NCBI RefSeq assembly: GCF_900129565.1
Contig: NZ_FQWD01000005.1
Span: forward strand, 385,941 to 449,940
Direction: 5' to 3'
Source: Marisediminitalea aggregata
GTDB taxonomy: Bacteria > Pseudomonadota > Gammaproteobacteria > Enterobacterales > Alteromonadaceae
Length of the DNA stretch: 64,000 nucleotides
Part shown: positions 37,335-50,488 of the stretch, in pieces
Layout: each line of letters starts with the position of its first letter
How positions within the stretch are numbered: position 1 is the stretch's first letter
Notes under the pieces: generated by a model
The model's input: the letters and a program-made list of their open reading frames with translations, nothing else
Told to the model about the DNA's origin: nothing
Database searches by the model: none
Translations under genes and position numbers: made by a program

Positions 37335-37895
37335 TGTACCCCCCTGAACAGATAAACGCCGGTTCTTCAACCGGAACAAACGTTACGATGAGTAGGCCTT
37401 ACTTATAGGCCATAACACAATATCTGTACAGCCTGACCGCAGTATTCGTTTTAGATTAGGGCCTTTTTCAGAGTGCATAAAAGTCATCACTATTACTCAA
37501 ATTACACGCCAATCGAAATGTTTATCCTAATTTTTGCCGTTATTGAAAATTGTTGTAATTTTGTCAAGTTGCTCTGCGGGCCAATGTTTAAGCGGGGTTG
37601 GAGTGTTTTTTATACAACTTTAGTGTTAATTTAATGTGAATAGTTATTTCGATTATTGATGAAAAATTCAAAAAATCGAAAGATTTATCCTAATTATTTC
37701 CATTATTGGGATATATGTCTCACTTTTATTCATAAAACTGTTTTATCTTCCTAACTGCTTCGTTATAGTCCGCGTACCGTAATGAGGTGAGAAACAGATT
37801 TTGCCATTTTTCTCGTTCGACGAACTGTGTTTTTCACTTGTTACGGTTAATTTTTACGCTGTAACAGGCACAATTATCCAATAGGAGATAACACC
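37335..37895 (+). promoter_or_regulatory. AT-rich control region upstream of ilvI
   Basis: A 560-base gene-free stretch. A possible ilvI promoter is TTTATC (37742-37747) with TATAGT (37764-37769), 16-base spacer. No leader peptide rich in Ile, Val or Leu and no attenuator hairpin is seen, unlike ilvGMEDA or leuABCD leaders. In E. coli ilvIH is activated by Lrp through multiple AT-rich sites far upstream; the long AT-rich region and direct repeats here fit that mode by analogy. Confidence 0.45.
37513..37708 (+). repeat. Pair of 33-base direct repeats before ilvI
   Basis: 37513-37545 and 37676-37708 are 28/33 identical, both containing TTTATCCTAATT followed by CC and TTATTG, with a start-to-start distance of 163 bases. 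They lie 350 and 190 bases before the ilvI start. Probably paired regulator-binding sites, possibly Lrp. Confidence 0.6.
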
Positions 37896-39614
37896 GTGAA
37901 GATGATGTCGGGCGCCGCCATGGTGGTGGAAGCGCTAAAAGATGTAGGAGTTACACATGTATTCGGTTACCCGGGTGGTGCCGTACTTGACATTTATGAT
38001 GCATTATTTGCTCAGGATGATGTCAAACATGTCCTCGTACGTCACGAACAAGCGGCTGCTCATATGGCAGACGGTTATGCGCGTTCGACCGGCAAAACGG
38101 GTACGGTCCTGGTCACCTCTGGCCCAGGGGCAACAAATACCCTGACCGGTATCGCAACAGCGTATATGGATTCAATTCCGATGGTTGTATTGTCTGGCCA
38201 GGTGCCGTCAATGCACATCGGCGAGGACGCGTTTCAGGAAACAGACATGGTGGGTTGTTCCCGCCCAATTGTGAAGCACAGCTTCCTGGTGAAGCGCGCT
38301 GTAGATATTCCTGAGGCAATTGCCAAAGCTTACTATATTGCTAACACAGGGCGCCCTGGCCCGGTGGTAGTTGATTTACCTAAAGACATCGTTAACGTGA
38401 TGGAAGAACACCCGTATGTGTATCCAAGCAGCGTTGAGATGCGTTCATACAACCCAACCGTTCGCGGCCATACCAAGCAGGTTAAGAAAGCAGTAGCGTC
38501 GCTTAAGAAAGCTGAGCGTCCGGTACTATACGTAGGCGGTGGTGCTGTTACCGCAGAAGCGTCTGGCCTGGTTACGAAACTGGCTGAACTGCTCAATTCG
38601 CCGGTAACCTGTACCCTCATGGGACTCGGTGCGTTTCCGGGAACACATCCACAATTTGTGGGTATGCTGGGTATGCACGGTACCATGGAAGCAAACAAAA
38701 CCATGCACAACGCAGACTGCATTCTTGCGCTGGGTGCACGTTTTGATGACCGGGTGACCAACAACGTAGCGAAGTTCTGCCCGCACGCAGAAATTATTCA
38801 TGTTGATATCGACCCGGCGTCGATCTCTAAAACCGTCAATGCACATATTCCGGTTGTGGGTTCAGTCGACGTGGTTGTCGAGCAAATTCTGGAACTGCTT
38901 AAGCCCGAAGAATTGTCCGGGCAGTCAGAAAAACTTGCGGACTGGTGGCAGCAAATTGAACAGTGGCGTTCACGTCAGTGTCTGACCTATGATCAGGGCG
39001 ACACCGTGATCAAGCCACAACGTGTTATTGAAGCGTTGTACAAATATACCGACGGCAAAGCGTACGTCAGCTCAGACGTAGGTCAGCACCAGATGTTTGC
39101 TGCGCTTTATTACCCGTACGCCAAACCTCGTCAGTGGATTAACTCAGGTGGCCTTGGCACCATGGGCTTTGGTTTACCAGCCGCGATGGGTGTGCAGTTT
39201 GCGCATCCGGAAGCAACGTCTGTGGTTGTTACGGGCGACGGCAGTATCCAGATGAACATCCAGGAACTGGCGACCTGTTTACAGTACAACCTGCCAATTA
39301 AAATTATTTCACTGAACAACCGTGCGTTAGGTATGGTGCGTCAGTGGCAGGATATGATTTATAAAGGGCGTCACTCTCATTCTTATATGGATTCTTTACC
39401 TGACTTCGTCAAACTGGCTGAGGCTTACGGTCACGTTGGTATCAAAGTCGATTCACTGGACCAACTCGATGCCGCGATGGAGAAGTGTTTTAGCTTAACC
39501 GATCGTCTGGTGTTCATGGACATTGCAGTTGACCAAAACGAACACGTATACCCCATGCAAATTAAGTACGGCGCAATGGACGACATGCGTTTAAGCAAGA
39601 CGGAGAGAACCTGA
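37896..39614 (+). CDS. ilvI: Acetolactate synthase large subunit (isozyme III type)
   Basis: Thiamine-diphosphate enzyme for the first common step of valine/leucine/isoleucine synthesis. 572 residues. [16 protein letters not shown] and the catalytic Glu in [16 protein letters not shown] are N-terminal; the TPP/Mg motif [15 protein letters not shown] is at about 447-461. GTG start with AGGAGAT eight bases upstream. Its stop overlaps the ilvH start by one base (TGATG). Confidence 0.95.
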   Translation: MKMMSGAAMVVEALKDVGVTHVFGYPGGAVLDIYDALFAQDDVKHVLVRHEQAAAHMADGYARSTGKTGTVLVTSGPGATNTLTGIATAYMDSIPMVVLSGQVPSMHIGEDAFQETDMVGCSRPIVKHSFLVKRAVDIPEAIAKAYYIANTGRPGPVVVDLPKDIVNVMEEHPYVYPSSVEMRSYNPTVRGHTKQVKKAVASLKKAERPVLYVGGGAVTAEASGLVTKLAELLNSPVTCTLMGLGAFPGTHPQFVGMLGMHGTMEANKTMHNADCILALGARFDDRVTNNVAKFCPHAEIIHVDIDPASISKTVNAHIPVVGSVDVVVEQILELLKPEELSGQSEKLADWWQQIEQWRSRQCLTYDQGDTVIKPQRVIEALYKYTDGKAYVSSDVGQHQMFAALYYPYAKPRQWINSGGLGTMGFGLPAAMGVQFAHPEATSVVVTGDGSIQMNIQELATCLQYNLPIKIISLNNRALGMVRQWQDMIYKGRHSHSYMDSLPDFVKLAEAYGHVGIKVDSLDQLDAAMEKCFSLTDRLVFMDIAVDQNEHVYPMQIKYGAMDDMRLSKTERT

Positions 39615-40111
39615 TGAAAAGAATCATATCGGTATTAATGGAAAACGCACCAGGTGCTTTGTCGAGAATTGTTGGCGTGTTTTCACAACGCGGTTATAAC
39701 GTTGATTCTTTATGTGTAGCACCGACAGAAGATCCTAGCCTGTCTCGCCTGACTATTATTACGCATGGCGATGACAAAGTAATCGAACAGATTACCAAGC
39801 AGGTAAACAAATTAGTCGACGTGCTCAAAGTCGTTGATTTAACAGAAAATGCGCACATTGAGCGTGAAATGATGCTGATTAAAGTCGCCACGCGCACCGA
39901 AGCTATCCGTGCTGAAGTTAAGCGCAATGCAGATATTTTCCGGGCCAATATCCTGGATGTATCAGTAAACAACTACACTATGGAAGTGACGGGCACCACT
40001 GACAAGCTTGATGCGTTCGCTACCACTATGGCCCAGTGTACGGAGATCATTGAATCTTCTCGCACCGGTGTGTGTGGATTAGCGCGCGGTGAGCGTGCAC
40101 TGAGACCCTAG
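39614..40111 (+). CDS. ilvH: Acetolactate synthase small (regulatory) subunit
   Basis: 165 residues, about the E. coli IlvH length (163). N-terminal ACT domain (SVLMENAPGALSRIVGVF, RGYNVDSL) binds valine for feedback inhibition; C-terminal domain (IEREMMLIKV onward) activates the catalytic subunit. Translationally coupled to ilvI and followed by a terminator. Confidence 0.95.
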   Translation: MKRIISVLMENAPGALSRIVGVFSQRGYNVDSLCVAPTEDPSLSRLTIITHGDDKVIEQITKQVNKLVDVLKVVDLTENAHIEREMMLIKVATRTEAIRAEVKRNADIFRANILDVSVNNYTMEVTGTTDKLDAFATTMAQCTEIIESSRTGVCGLARGERALRP

Positions 40112-40130
40112 CTTGCACAGCTAATTAAAC

Positions 40131-40160
40131 AAAAAACCCCGGTAATTACCGGGGTTTTTT
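40131..40160 (+). terminator. Intrinsic terminator after ilvH
   Basis: AAAAAACCCCGGTAA pairs with TTACCGGGGTTTTTT as an almost continuous palindrome with a T-run, 20 bases after the ilvH stop. Symmetric, so it also serves transcripts arriving from the minus-strand gene at 40202. Confidence 0.9.
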
Positions 40161-40201
40161 GTATGTACTGCGACGTCTCTTACGGAATGGGTAAACGAAT
40201 T

Positions 40202-40489
40202 CTAATCCTGTTGACTACACTGGCGAAACTGCGTGTAGTCCTGACGTTGCTGACTGCGAATAGCAACGACGACCATGAATGCGGTGAAAGCAGAAAACAT
40301 TAACTGAATGGCCTCTTCATTTACCACTGAAGTTCGCTTTTGAGGAGGCAACATGGACACCTGAGGTCCGCTGGTATGAACATTAGCTCGAAAAAACGTG
40401 AGTAAATCATCATGTTCTGGCTGAAGGGCAAACGCAGGTAAAGACAACACCAAGAAAAGCGCACAGCGAATGGCATTCTTGATACACAT
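40202..40489 (-). CDS. Small exported hypothetical protein with one late helix
   Basis: 95 residues: signal peptide (ALFLVLSLPAFA), short periplasmic stretch, then a second hydrophobic helix (IQLMFSAFTAFMVVVAI) and a polar cytoplasmic or periplasmic tail rich in Gln. GGGAGAT precedes the ATG. Family not recognised. Confidence 0.55.
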   Translation of the reverse strand: MCIKNAIRCALFLVLSLPAFALQPEHDDLLTFFRANVHTSGPQVSMLPPQKRTSVVNEEAIQLMFSAFTAFMVVVAIRSQQRQDYTQFRQCSQQD

Positions 40490-40651
40490 GCGAAAGTATC
40501 TCCCTGTTCAGCAATCCATTAGTAATAAAATCGGGCGAATATTAAACCCAATTCTTTCGATGCACGCAACATAAACCCAATGATTTACGCATCGTTCGAG
40601 TGAACATTAAGCTAATCACGTATTGAGTAAAAAGTAAACAGTTATCGAGTG

Positions 40652-41611
40652 TCAGTTGCTGCCATAGTAGAATTCAAACCGCACGGCGAGTCCGTAAGAA
40701 GGGGAAAAGTGCTCTTGTTTCAGCCAGATAACAAAGGGCTCTAATTCGAAGAACAACCAGCTGCGACGATAATTTGTGCGCCACCTTACACTGGTGTAAA
40801 CCTCAGTGACGTGATGGTTTGGTTTGGTCAGGCCCTTTACAAAAAAGGTGTAAAGCAAGGCGCTTTGGTCAGTCAGCGGCCGCAGGTACTGTAGCTCGTG
40901 GCGCCATAACCAATCAGTGCTCCTGTCTCTGTAATAGTAGCGGTTTTGGAGTCGGACAAACTGATCATCCTCTAGCATTTGGGTAAAGTTAAGGCCCAGT
41001 TCTGCACCAAACTGGTCCCGGGTGTAATAGTAAATTTCTCCATCGTAGTCGAGCTTAAAATCTTCCGCGAACCAAATGTCATCCTCGTAACGACTGCGGG
41101 CAAACAGTTGGTCTCCGCGTCCCGCACCAATGCGATGCGACAATTTTGAGTTGTCATTTTTCTGGTAGCGTAAGGCAAGACTGGCAGAGTCCTGTAAGTG
41201 ATCAACGGAGTCTCTGGCCGCTCGGATATTATCGCGTCGGGTGTAGTCGTCATCGTCAGACAAGAGCAGTTCGACCCGGTTTTTTAGCGCGGGTAATTTT
41301 ACCCTGATCCGAAAGCGAAAGTCGGTTGCCATCAAATCACGTGTTCTGGGCTCAAGCCCGAATCTCACACGTCCTTCAGCTTGCGCATCCTTGTGATTGT
41401 CGCTGCCTTCCAGGGCAAAAAACTCGTCGAGTTGTTGCGCAGTATAGTCCATAGAATTACTGAACTTACTGTGCCAGACGTCCAGCCAGGCATCATCGGC
41501 GGCTGGCAGGGGGGTGTTCTCCGCCTGCTCGTCGGCGTTGACTGGTGTTGAAATGGTAATCAGTAGAATAAATACATACCAACGCCCCTTACGTCTGAAC
41601 GGTGCTTTCAA
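40652..41611 (-). CDS. Putative outer-membrane beta-barrel protein
   Basis: 319 residues with a signal peptide (FILLITISTPVNA). The mature part has alternating hydrophobic/polar strands with many Arg, Tyr and Trp (RVRFGLEPRTRDL, SASLALRYQKND, YLRPLTDQSALLYTFFVKG) and ends in an aromatic barrel-type C-terminus (GLAVRFEFYYGSN). No named family recognised; barrel topology is inferred from the strand pattern. Confidence 0.6.
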   Translation of the reverse strand: MKAPFRRKGRWYVFILLITISTPVNADEQAENTPLPAADDAWLDVWHSKFSNSMDYTAQQLDEFFALEGSDNHKDAQAEGRVRFGLEPRTRDLMATDFRFRIRVKLPALKNRVELLLSDDDDYTRRDNIRAARDSVDHLQDSASLALRYQKNDNSKLSHRIGAGRGDQLFARSRYEDDIWFAEDFKLDYDGEIYYYTRDQFGAELGLNFTQMLEDDQFVRLQNRYYYRDRSTDWLWRHELQYLRPLTDQSALLYTFFVKGLTKPNHHVTEVYTSVRWRTNYRRSWLFFELEPFVIWLKQEHFSPSYGLAVRFEFYYGSN

Positions 41612-41919
41612 ATACTAAATCCTTTTAGTTGTGGGATGCTGTGCGAGTAGGGAACGAATCATTGGCGGCCCGGTCCTAATACAGTGCTGAATCGCTACTA
41701 TTAAGCTTGCGCGATAAATACGGTACCTGCAAATGATTTTTCGTTACAGCTCATGTCATTAGCGTGGTCAACAAAGGTGAAATTATTCGGTTAGACCAGC
41801 TAACAAATGCTGGCTTATCCGTGCAGGCTCGGTAGAATGTAGTGATTCAGGGATAAAAGTACTGCCCGGCCACGCTGTCGGTGGCATACTGTGTAAACAG
41901 AAGTAAGTTAGAGGTTTTT
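41612..41919. other. Gene-free gap before tatA
   Basis: 308 bases between the divergent barrel-protein gene and tatA, holding the promoters of both. I see no clear -35/-10 pair, repeat or RNA element; TAGAAT near 41833 is a possible -10 for tatA. Confidence 0.4.
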
Positions 41920-42159
41920 ATGGGTGGAATAAGTTTGTGGCAACTGCTGATCGTTTTGTTGATTGTTGTGTTGCTGTTTGGAACTAAGCGGTTAAAGAGC
42001 ATTGGCTCTGATCTGGGTGGTGCGGTAAAAGGCTTTAAGAAAGCAGTGACCGATGAAGAAGCAGATGCTGACTTCAAAGACAGCCAGGCCAAGGTAGAAG
42101 AAAAACCTGCCGCAACGGCGTCAACTAAAACTGAAAGTGACGTTAAAGAAAAGCAATAA
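41920..42159 (+). CDS. tatA: Twin-arginine translocase subunit TatA
   Basis: Pore-forming subunit of the Tat exporter of folded proteins. 79 residues from ATG 41920 (GAGG six bases upstream; the frame is open to 41881). N-terminal helix ([16 protein letters not shown]), the conserved FGTKRLK hinge, amphipathic helix ([12 protein letters not shown]) and a charged tail. Its last base overlaps the tatB start. Confidence 0.95.
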   Translation: MGGISLWQLLIVLLIVVLLFGTKRLKSIGSDLGGAVKGFKKAVTDEEADADFKDSQAKVEEKPAATASTKTESDVKEKQ

Positions 42160-42458
42160 TGTTTGATATTGGGTTTTTTGAAATCCTGGTGATAGGTGTA
42201 CTGGCACTGTTAGTGCTGGGGCCGGAACGTTTACCCGGGGCTATTCGCTCTACGCTGAAAACAGTGCGTAGTGTGCGCAATATGGCCTCAGGGTTTAAAC
42301 AGGAGGTGGAACACCAGCTTCGTGTACATGAGTTACATGAGAATTTGAAAAAAGCGGAGCAGCAAGGCCTGAAGGACTTAACACCGGAATTACAAGACAG
42401 TGTTGATGAATTGAAGAAAGCCGCTGAGTCTGTTCAAGAACCGTATAAAAAGCCTTAG
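42159..42458 (+). CDS. tatB: Twin-arginine translocase subunit TatB
   Basis: Signal-receptor partner of TatC. 99 residues, shorter than E. coli TatB (171) but within the family range. [25 protein letters not shown] is the diagnostic helix-hinge with the Glu and GPERLP; a charged amphipathic region follows. Directly abuts tatC. Confidence 0.94.
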   Translation: MFDIGFFEILVIGVLALLVLGPERLPGAIRSTLKTVRSVRNMASGFKQEVEHQLRVHELHENLKKAEQQGLKDLTPELQDSVDELKKAAESVQEPYKKP

Positions 42459-43196
42459 ATGTCTGAAGAAAACAGTTTAATTTCGCACCTCATTGAGCTG
42501 CGTACCCGAATTCTACGGGCACTGCTTAGTGTAATGCTTGTGTTTTTGTGTTTGGCCTATTTTGCCAATGACCTGTATCAATTGTTGGCAGAGCCGTTGC
42601 TAAAGACGTTGCCAGACAACGCTTCCATGATAGCAACTGACGTTGCCTCACCTTTCTTCGCACCGTTTAAACTCACCTTGGTGTTGTCCTTCTTTATTGC
42701 TATTCCTTTCGTGTTGTATCAGGTTTGGGGCTTTGTCGCACCGGGCTTGTACCGCAATGAAAAAAAGCTGGTGGCACCGCTGTTGCTGTCCAGCACCTTG
42801 CTGTTTTATGCAGGAATGGCGTTTGCGTACTTCGTTGTGTTTCCCATCGCGTTTGCGTTTTTTACGTCGGTTGCACCTGAAGGCGTAACCGTGGCCACCG
42901 ATATAAACAGCTACCTGAATTTTGTCCTCAAGCTGTTTTTCGCATTCGGTATGTCTTTTGAAATCCCGGTAGCTATCGTGTTGTTGTGCTGGACCGGCAT
43001 TACCGATGCAGACAGTTTGCGCCAGAAACGTCCTTATGTCGTCGTAGCGGCGTTTATTGTTGGAATGCTGCTAACGCCTCCGGATGTCATTTCACAAACA
43101 CTACTGGCAGTGCCAATGTGGATTTTGTTTGAGTTTGGTGTCATTGTAGGCGGAATCTATTCAAAGAAAGACGACGAAGACGCGTCTGCTGAATAA
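42459..43196 (+). CDS. tatC: Twin-arginine translocase subunit TatC
   Basis: Six-helix receptor for Tat signals. 245 residues; the cytoplasmic N-terminus [13 protein letters not shown], with the conserved Glu/Leu/Arg, and the FxPxxxxE-like FAPFKL segment are in place. A likely local substrate is the twin-arginine DUF1501 protein at 14.1 kb. The hairpin GAATAAGCC/GGGCTTATTC spans its stop. Confidence 0.95.
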   Translation: MSEENSLISHLIELRTRILRALLSVMLVFLCLAYFANDLYQLLAEPLLKTLPDNASMIATDVASPFFAPFKLTLVLSFFIAIPFVLYQVWGFVAPGLYRNEKKLVAPLLLSSTLLFYAGMAFAYFVVFPIAFAFFTSVAPEGVTVATDINSYLNFVLKLFFAFGMSFEIPVAIVLLCWTGITDADSLRQKRPYVVVAAFIVGMLLTPPDVISQTLLAVPMWILFEFGVIVGGIYSKKDDEDASAE

Positions 43197-43273
43197 GCCT
43201 GTTAATGGGCTTATTCAGGCTAACTGACCGGTTAGGATTTACATCCACATTACCGGCATAACAGGACAGAAAC

Positions 43274-43840
43274 ATGAGTTTACGTACTAAGCTGCTATTG
43301 CCACTGGGTTTATTCTTCTCCGCTATATCTGCTGCTCAGGCCACGACGCTGGAACAGGCACTGACAGAATGCCGGGCCAAGGATAATGTCATTGAACGCC
43401 TTGCCTGCTACGATGCTATTGACCTTTCACCGCTTGCCAATAAAAAGCCAATGCCTGAGCGTATGGACAAATCCGTGACGGAAATTGCTGAAGAAAGACG
43501 TCAGCAAGTGAAGCCAGTACAACCAGCTCCAGCGCCCGCACCAACACAGCCCGTTGAGCCGGCTGTAAAACCAAAACCTGAGAGTCAGTTTGGTTTGCAG
43601 GTTAAATCTGAAGTGGATGAAATAGAAGATATTTCAGACACAATCGCAGACATCACAAAAACCATTCGCGGTAAACAAGTCATCCACATGGTGTCAGGTG
43701 CTGTCTGGCAGCAAGTGGACTCAAGATACTTCAAGCTTAAAAAAGACATGGACGTGTATATTGAACGCGGTTCATTGGGTTCTTTTTACCTGGGGCATGA
43801 CGGGGTTAACGGTCGAATAAAAGTTAAACGGATCAAATAA
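43274..43840 (+). CDS. Exported protein with RLACYD motif
   Basis: 188 residues: signal peptide cut after AQA (about 23), then ALTECRAKDNVIERLACYDAID, the two-cysteine RLACYD motif found at the N-terminus of VasI/TagO-like and other periplasmic proteins, a Pro/Ala/Lys linker, and a C-terminal beta domain (VIHMVSGAVWQQVDSRYFKL). No type VI secretion genes are nearby, so that role is not implied. Sits between tatC and tatD with a one-base junction to tatD. Confidence 0.65.
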   Translation: MSLRTKLLLPLGLFFSAISAAQATTLEQALTECRAKDNVIERLACYDAIDLSPLANKKPMPERMDKSVTEIAEERRQQVKPVQPAPAPAPTQPVEPAVKPKPESQFGLQVKSEVDEIEDISDTIADITKTIRGKQVIHMVSGAVWQQVDSRYFKLKKDMDVYIERGSLGSFYLGHDGVNGRIKVKRIK

Positions 43841-44614
43841 ATGCCGTGGTTTGATGCTGGGGTTAACTTGTTTGACGACAGAATGCCTGCCGAACAAACA
43901 ATCACATTGGCGGCGCAAGCCGGGGTAGATCGGTTGTGTTTGATCACCACTCACCCCGACGAGTGGGAAGTGGCTGAACAGTTATATCTTCAGCACCCCG
44001 ACAAGCTTTGTTACACCCTCGGTATTCATCCTCATCACGCGAAAGATGCCAGACCTGAGCATTGGGACATACTCATTGAAAAGGCGACACTAGCTGGTGT
44101 AGTCGCCATCGGAGAGTGTGGTTTGGACTACAACCGGGACTTCTCTCCAAGAGAGGTCCAACGCAGTGTATTTGAACGACAGCTATCGATTGCCACTGAA
44201 TTGAAAAAGCCAGTGTACTTGCATGAACGTGATGCGTTTGATCATCAGCATCAGTTATTAGCGCAATATTTACCGGCATTGCCCGGCGGAATTGCACACT
44301 GTTTTACGGGTGATGCTGTGCAAATGAAGTCGTATCTGGCATTAGGATTATATATTGGCGTGACTGGCTGGTTATGTGACGAAAGACGCGGTAGCAGCCT
44401 GCGTGACGCGGTACAGCAACTGCCGTTGGAGCGTTTGATTCTGGAAACCGATGCGCCGTACTTGTACCCTAAAACTCTTAAGCCGCGGCGCCGAAACAAC
44501 ACGCCTGCTAATTTGCCGCACATTGGACAAGCGCTGGCGACCCTTGTAAAGCAAGAGCTTGAGATTATAGAGCAGGCAAGTTATACCAACAGCCTGACCC
44601 TGTTCAATTTGTAG
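43841..44614 (+). CDS. tatD: TatD-family metal-dependent hydrolase
   Basis: 257 residues, TIM-barrel amidohydrolase/DNase. FDAGVNL replaces the usual D(A/T)HxH opening with one metal His absent, as in the classical TatD subgroup (E. coli TatD also begins FDIGVNL). Other blocks: GIHPHHA, AIGECGLDYNRD, YLHERDAF, AHCFTG and LETDAPYL. Adjacent to tatABC but not part of the exporter. Confidence 0.92.
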   Translation: MPWFDAGVNLFDDRMPAEQTITLAAQAGVDRLCLITTHPDEWEVAEQLYLQHPDKLCYTLGIHPHHAKDARPEHWDILIEKATLAGVVAIGECGLDYNRDFSPREVQRSVFERQLSIATELKKPVYLHERDAFDHQHQLLAQYLPALPGGIAHCFTGDAVQMKSYLALGLYIGVTGWLCDERRGSSLRDAVQQLPLERLILETDAPYLYPKTLKPRRRNNTPANLPHIGQALATLVKQELEIIEQASYTNSLTLFNL

Positions 44615-44622
44615 GTAGACAA

Positions 44623-47506
<2,884 letters not shown>

Positions 47507-47536
47507 AACCTGTCAGCAAAAGCTCGGATAACAAAT

Positions 47537-47569
47537 AAAAAAGCGAAGAACCCGGTTCTTCGCTTTTTT
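47537..47569 (+). terminator. Intrinsic terminator after hemB
   Basis: AAAAAAGCGAAGAACC pairs with GGTTCTTCGCTTTTTT with a very short loop, 30 bases after the hemB stop; the flanking A and T runs allow use in both directions between the convergent hemB and gppA. Confidence 0.9.
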
Positions 47570-47600
47570 GTGTCACTGGTGATTAGTGAGTGAATGGGTA

Positions 47601-49112
47601 TTAAACGCAGGTCAGGTGCCAGCCTGCCCGGTGTTGAAGCCAGGCTTCATTGACCAGTTCAGCATTAATTAACGGGTGTTCTTTTAACCAGCCTTCCGGG
47701 AAAGTAAGTGTCCAGTCGTGTTCATTCACTGCCAGCGTGATCTCCGGAATATGCTGCTGATGACGGCGCAGGCACACAACCACGGCAATACGCAAAATGC
47801 GCAGCAGGCCCATTAACATGGTACGCACGTCATCGTGGTACAAGTTAAACGGCGCAATGTCGATAGTTTGTCGGTGACACTTCACTAAGTCGCGAATGGC
47901 CGCACGTTGCAGACGGGTATAACCGGGTAAGTCGATATAATTGAGAATGTAGGCACCGTGATCATGGTGTTTTTTGTACTCAATATGCAAGCCCAGTTCA
48001 TGCAACATCGCCGCCGCATCGAGTACCGCTTCGGTATCGAGGTGACAGAAATCCGTTTGATTGCACAGCTGCTTGCAGAGATTGAGTGCAAGCTTTCTCA
48101 CATTCACCGCGTGGGGTTTGTCGATATGATAGCGTCTGATAACCGTATTGATGGTCTGTGTCCGGCGGTCGTTGTGTTTTACATTGTCGAGCATGCCGTA
48201 GATCAGGCCTTCCCGCAGCGCGCCGCCGGAAATGTTCATGGTCGCTATTTTCAGGCGTTCAAATAACGCAAGCAGGATGGTGAGACCGCTTGGAAAAATA
48301 GGCTGGCGATTAGGCTCCAGGCCATCTATGACGAGGTTGGACAGATTGCCACAGTCAATACACTGTTGCTTCAGGTTGTACAGGTAATCCAGACGAATAG
48401 CGTCGCTGATTTCCTGTTTTACCAGTATTTCAGTAATGGCTTGTGGTGTGCCAGATGCGCCCAGGCAATTGTGCCAGTCGAAGCAAAGAAAGCTATCAAC
48501 GACCGGGTCAAGCAAGGCATTGGCTGCTTCCATAGCGCGGTCAAAGTTGGCCTCAGACAATTCGCCATCCAGGAAGTAACGCTCCATAAAGGTCACGCAA
48601 CCCATGTCCAGGCTAACCATATGAATAGGTTGCATGTCGTTGCCAATAATGATTTCAGTACTGGCACCGCCAATATCGATAACCAGCGAATTACCCTGAT
48701 TAGCGGAAGTGTAAGCCACCCCCAGATAAATTTGACGGGCTTCCTCTTCACCTGAAATCACCTGTAACGGGTGCTTCAGAATCCGCTCAGCTTTCTCAAT
48801 AAAGTCCTGGGCGTTTTGTGCCAACCTCAATGTGGCTGTGGCAACAACACGAATATTTGACGAGGGGATGTCCTGCAGTCGTTCGGCAAAGGTCTCCAGA
48901 CACTGCCAGCCACGCTGCATACTCTCTTCGCTGAGGACCATGTCCTTGTCGAGACCTGCAGCCAGTCGAACTTTTTGTTTTACCTTGCCAATGATTTGCA
49001 CGCTGCCGTTAACCACATGCACTACCACCATGTGGAAGCTGTTTGAGCCCAGGTCAACGGCCGCATAGTACTCGCCGAGTGTCTCGGCGTCATATTGTGT
49101 TTGAGGCTGCAT
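47601..49112 (-). CDS. gppA: Ppx/GppA exopolyphosphatase / pppGpp phosphohydrolase
   Basis: 503 residues, ASKHA-fold phosphatase (AVDLGSNSFHMVV is the phosphate-1 loop; VIDIGGASTEIIIG phosphate-2; catalytic Glu in SGEEEARQIYLG) plus a C-terminal HD-like helical domain (AAMLHELGLHIEYKKHHDHGAYIL). Ppx and GppA are hard to separate by sequence; the rhlB neighbour (14 bases between genes) favours GppA, which converts pppGpp to ppGpp. Confidence 0.88.
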   Translation of the reverse strand: MQPQTQYDAETLGEYYAAVDLGSNSFHMVVVHVVNGSVQIIGKVKQKVRLAAGLDKDMVLSEESMQRGWQCLETFAERLQDIPSSNIRVVATATLRLAQNAQDFIEKAERILKHPLQVISGEEEARQIYLGVAYTSANQGNSLVIDIGGASTEIIIGNDMQPIHMVSLDMGCVTFMERYFLDGELSEANFDRAMEAANALLDPVVDSFLCFDWHNCLGASGTPQAITEILVKQEISDAIRLDYLYNLKQQCIDCGNLSNLVIDGLEPNRQPIFPSGLTILLALFERLKIATMNISGGALREGLIYGMLDNVKHNDRRTQTINTVIRRYHIDKPHAVNVRKLALNLCKQLCNQTDFCHLDTEAVLDAAAMLHELGLHIEYKKHHDHGAYILNYIDLPGYTRLQRAAIRDLVKCHRQTIDIAPFNLYHDDVRTMLMGLLRILRIAVVVCLRRHQQHIPEITLAVNEHDWTLTFPEGWLKEHPLINAELVNEAWLQHRAGWHLTCV

Positions 49113-49126
49113 AAACTAACGCCGTA

Positions 49127-50389
49127 TTATTTCTTCTGCGGTGGTCTGCCTTTACCCCGACGGTTGGTTGGACGTCGGTTCTGTCTGCGTTGACGCTGCT
49201 TCGGCGGCGTAATGTCATCCAAAAGCGCATCGTGCACATAGTCAGTGACTGGAATAGCATGACTAATATAACTTTCAATTGCTGGCAGGTTTAATGCGTA
49301 TTTTTCACAGGCAAAACTGATCGCAACACCACTCTTACCTGCACGTCCTGTTCGACCGATTCGATGAACATAATCTTCTGCGTCGTCAGGCAAATCGTAG
49401 TTAAATACGTGCGTTACAGCTTCAATGTGCAAGCCTCGCGCAGCCACATCAGTTGCAACCAGAATGTCCAGACCACCTTTGGTGAAGGCATCTAAAATGC
49501 CCAGACGTTTCTTCTGGGGCACATCGCCGCTTAACAAGCCAACGCGGTGGCCGTCGGCTTCCAGCCAGTCAGCTACGCGCTCACAGCTGTGTTTGGTGTT
49601 GGCAAACACAATGGCTTTGTCTGGCCACTCTTCTTCAATAAGTGTCAGTAGCAAGCGCATCTTGTCGTCATCAGATGGGTAAAACAATTCTTCTGATACA
49701 CGACTTGCAGTCATTTGCTGAGCTTCAACCTGAACATGAGTCGGGTTGTTCATATGCTCGTAAGCCAGTTCCTGCACGCGGTAGCTCAGCGTGGCAGAGA
49801 ACAACATGCTCAAGCGCTCAGTCGCAGCAGGCATGCGTCGGAATAAGAAGCGTATGTCTTTAATGAAGCCTAAATCAAACATACGATCGGCTTCATCCAG
49901 GACGGCCACCTGAATATTTTTCAGACTAAAGACGCCCTGCTTGTAGTAATCTACAATGCGGCCGGTCGTACCAATAACGATATCTACCCCATCCTGCAAT
50001 GTTTCTCGTTGACTTTGGTAACCTTCGCCCCCATAAATGAGGCCAAGTGAAAGTCCGGTGTGTTTACCGAGTAGCTCTGCATCATTATATATTTGCACAG
50101 CAAGTTCGCGGGTTGGTGCCATAATAATGGCTCTGGGACCGGCATTTTTATCTTCAGGTGACTGTTCACGACTTAAAATGTGATGGAAAGTCGCGACAAG
50201 AAATGCCATGGTTTTACCTGTTCCGGTTTGTGCCTGACCAGCGATATCGTTACCTTCTAATAAAGGAGGTAAGCTCAACGCCTGAATTGGTGTACAATGC
50301 GTAAAATTAGCCGCATTTAAGGCATCAATCACTTTGCCATTGATAGGCAAATCGGAAAAATGAGTTTCGGTTAAATGAGTTGTTTGCAT
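49127..50389 (-). CDS. rhlB: DEAD-box RNA helicase RhlB
   Basis: Degradosome helicase. 420 residues: Q motif ([14 protein letters not shown]), Walker [21 protein letters not shown] as [13 protein letters not shown], and [10 protein letters not shown]; a basic C-terminal tail ([22 protein letters not shown] region) for RNA binding. Divergent from trxA and upstream of gppA, the conserved order. Confidence 0.95.
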   Translation of the reverse strand: MQTTHLTETHFSDLPINGKVIDALNAANFTHCTPIQALSLPPLLEGNDIAGQAQTGTGKTMAFLVATFHHILSREQSPEDKNAGPRAIIMAPTRELAVQIYNDAELLGKHTGLSLGLIYGGEGYQSQRETLQDGVDIVIGTTGRIVDYYKQGVFSLKNIQVAVLDEADRMFDLGFIKDIRFLFRRMPAATERLSMLFSATLSYRVQELAYEHMNNPTHVQVEAQQMTASRVSEELFYPSDDDKMRLLLTLIEEEWPDKAIVFANTKHSCERVADWLEADGHRVGLLSGDVPQKKRLGILDAFTKGGLDILVATDVAARGLHIEAVTHVFNYDLPDDAEDYVHRIGRTGRAGKSGVAISFACEKYALNLPAIESYISHAIPVTDYVHDALLDDITPPKQRQRRQNRRPTNRRGKGRPPQKK

Positions 50390-50409
50390 AGCTTATAGCT
50401 TATCAGTGC

Positions 50410-50437
50410 TTGCATTAAAAAACAGTTTCTATATAAC
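50410..50437 (+). promoter_or_regulatory. trxA promoter
   Basis: TTGCAT (50410-50415), 16-base spacer, TATAAC (50432-50437), 51 bases before the trxA start. GGAG precedes the ATG. Confidence 0.55.
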
Positions 50438-50488
50438 ACTTATGGTAGAGCTGAACAAATCAGCGACAGACCAATTACGGAGAAAAGA

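Noticed and set aside
37335..37895. Branched-chain amino-acid leader peptide for ilvI
   Set aside because: No ORF with clustered Ile, Val or Leu codons and no terminator hairpin found before the ilvI start.
43180..43225. Terminator after tatC
   Set aside because: The GAATAAGCC/GGGCTTATTC hairpin lacks a following T-run and overlaps the stop codon.
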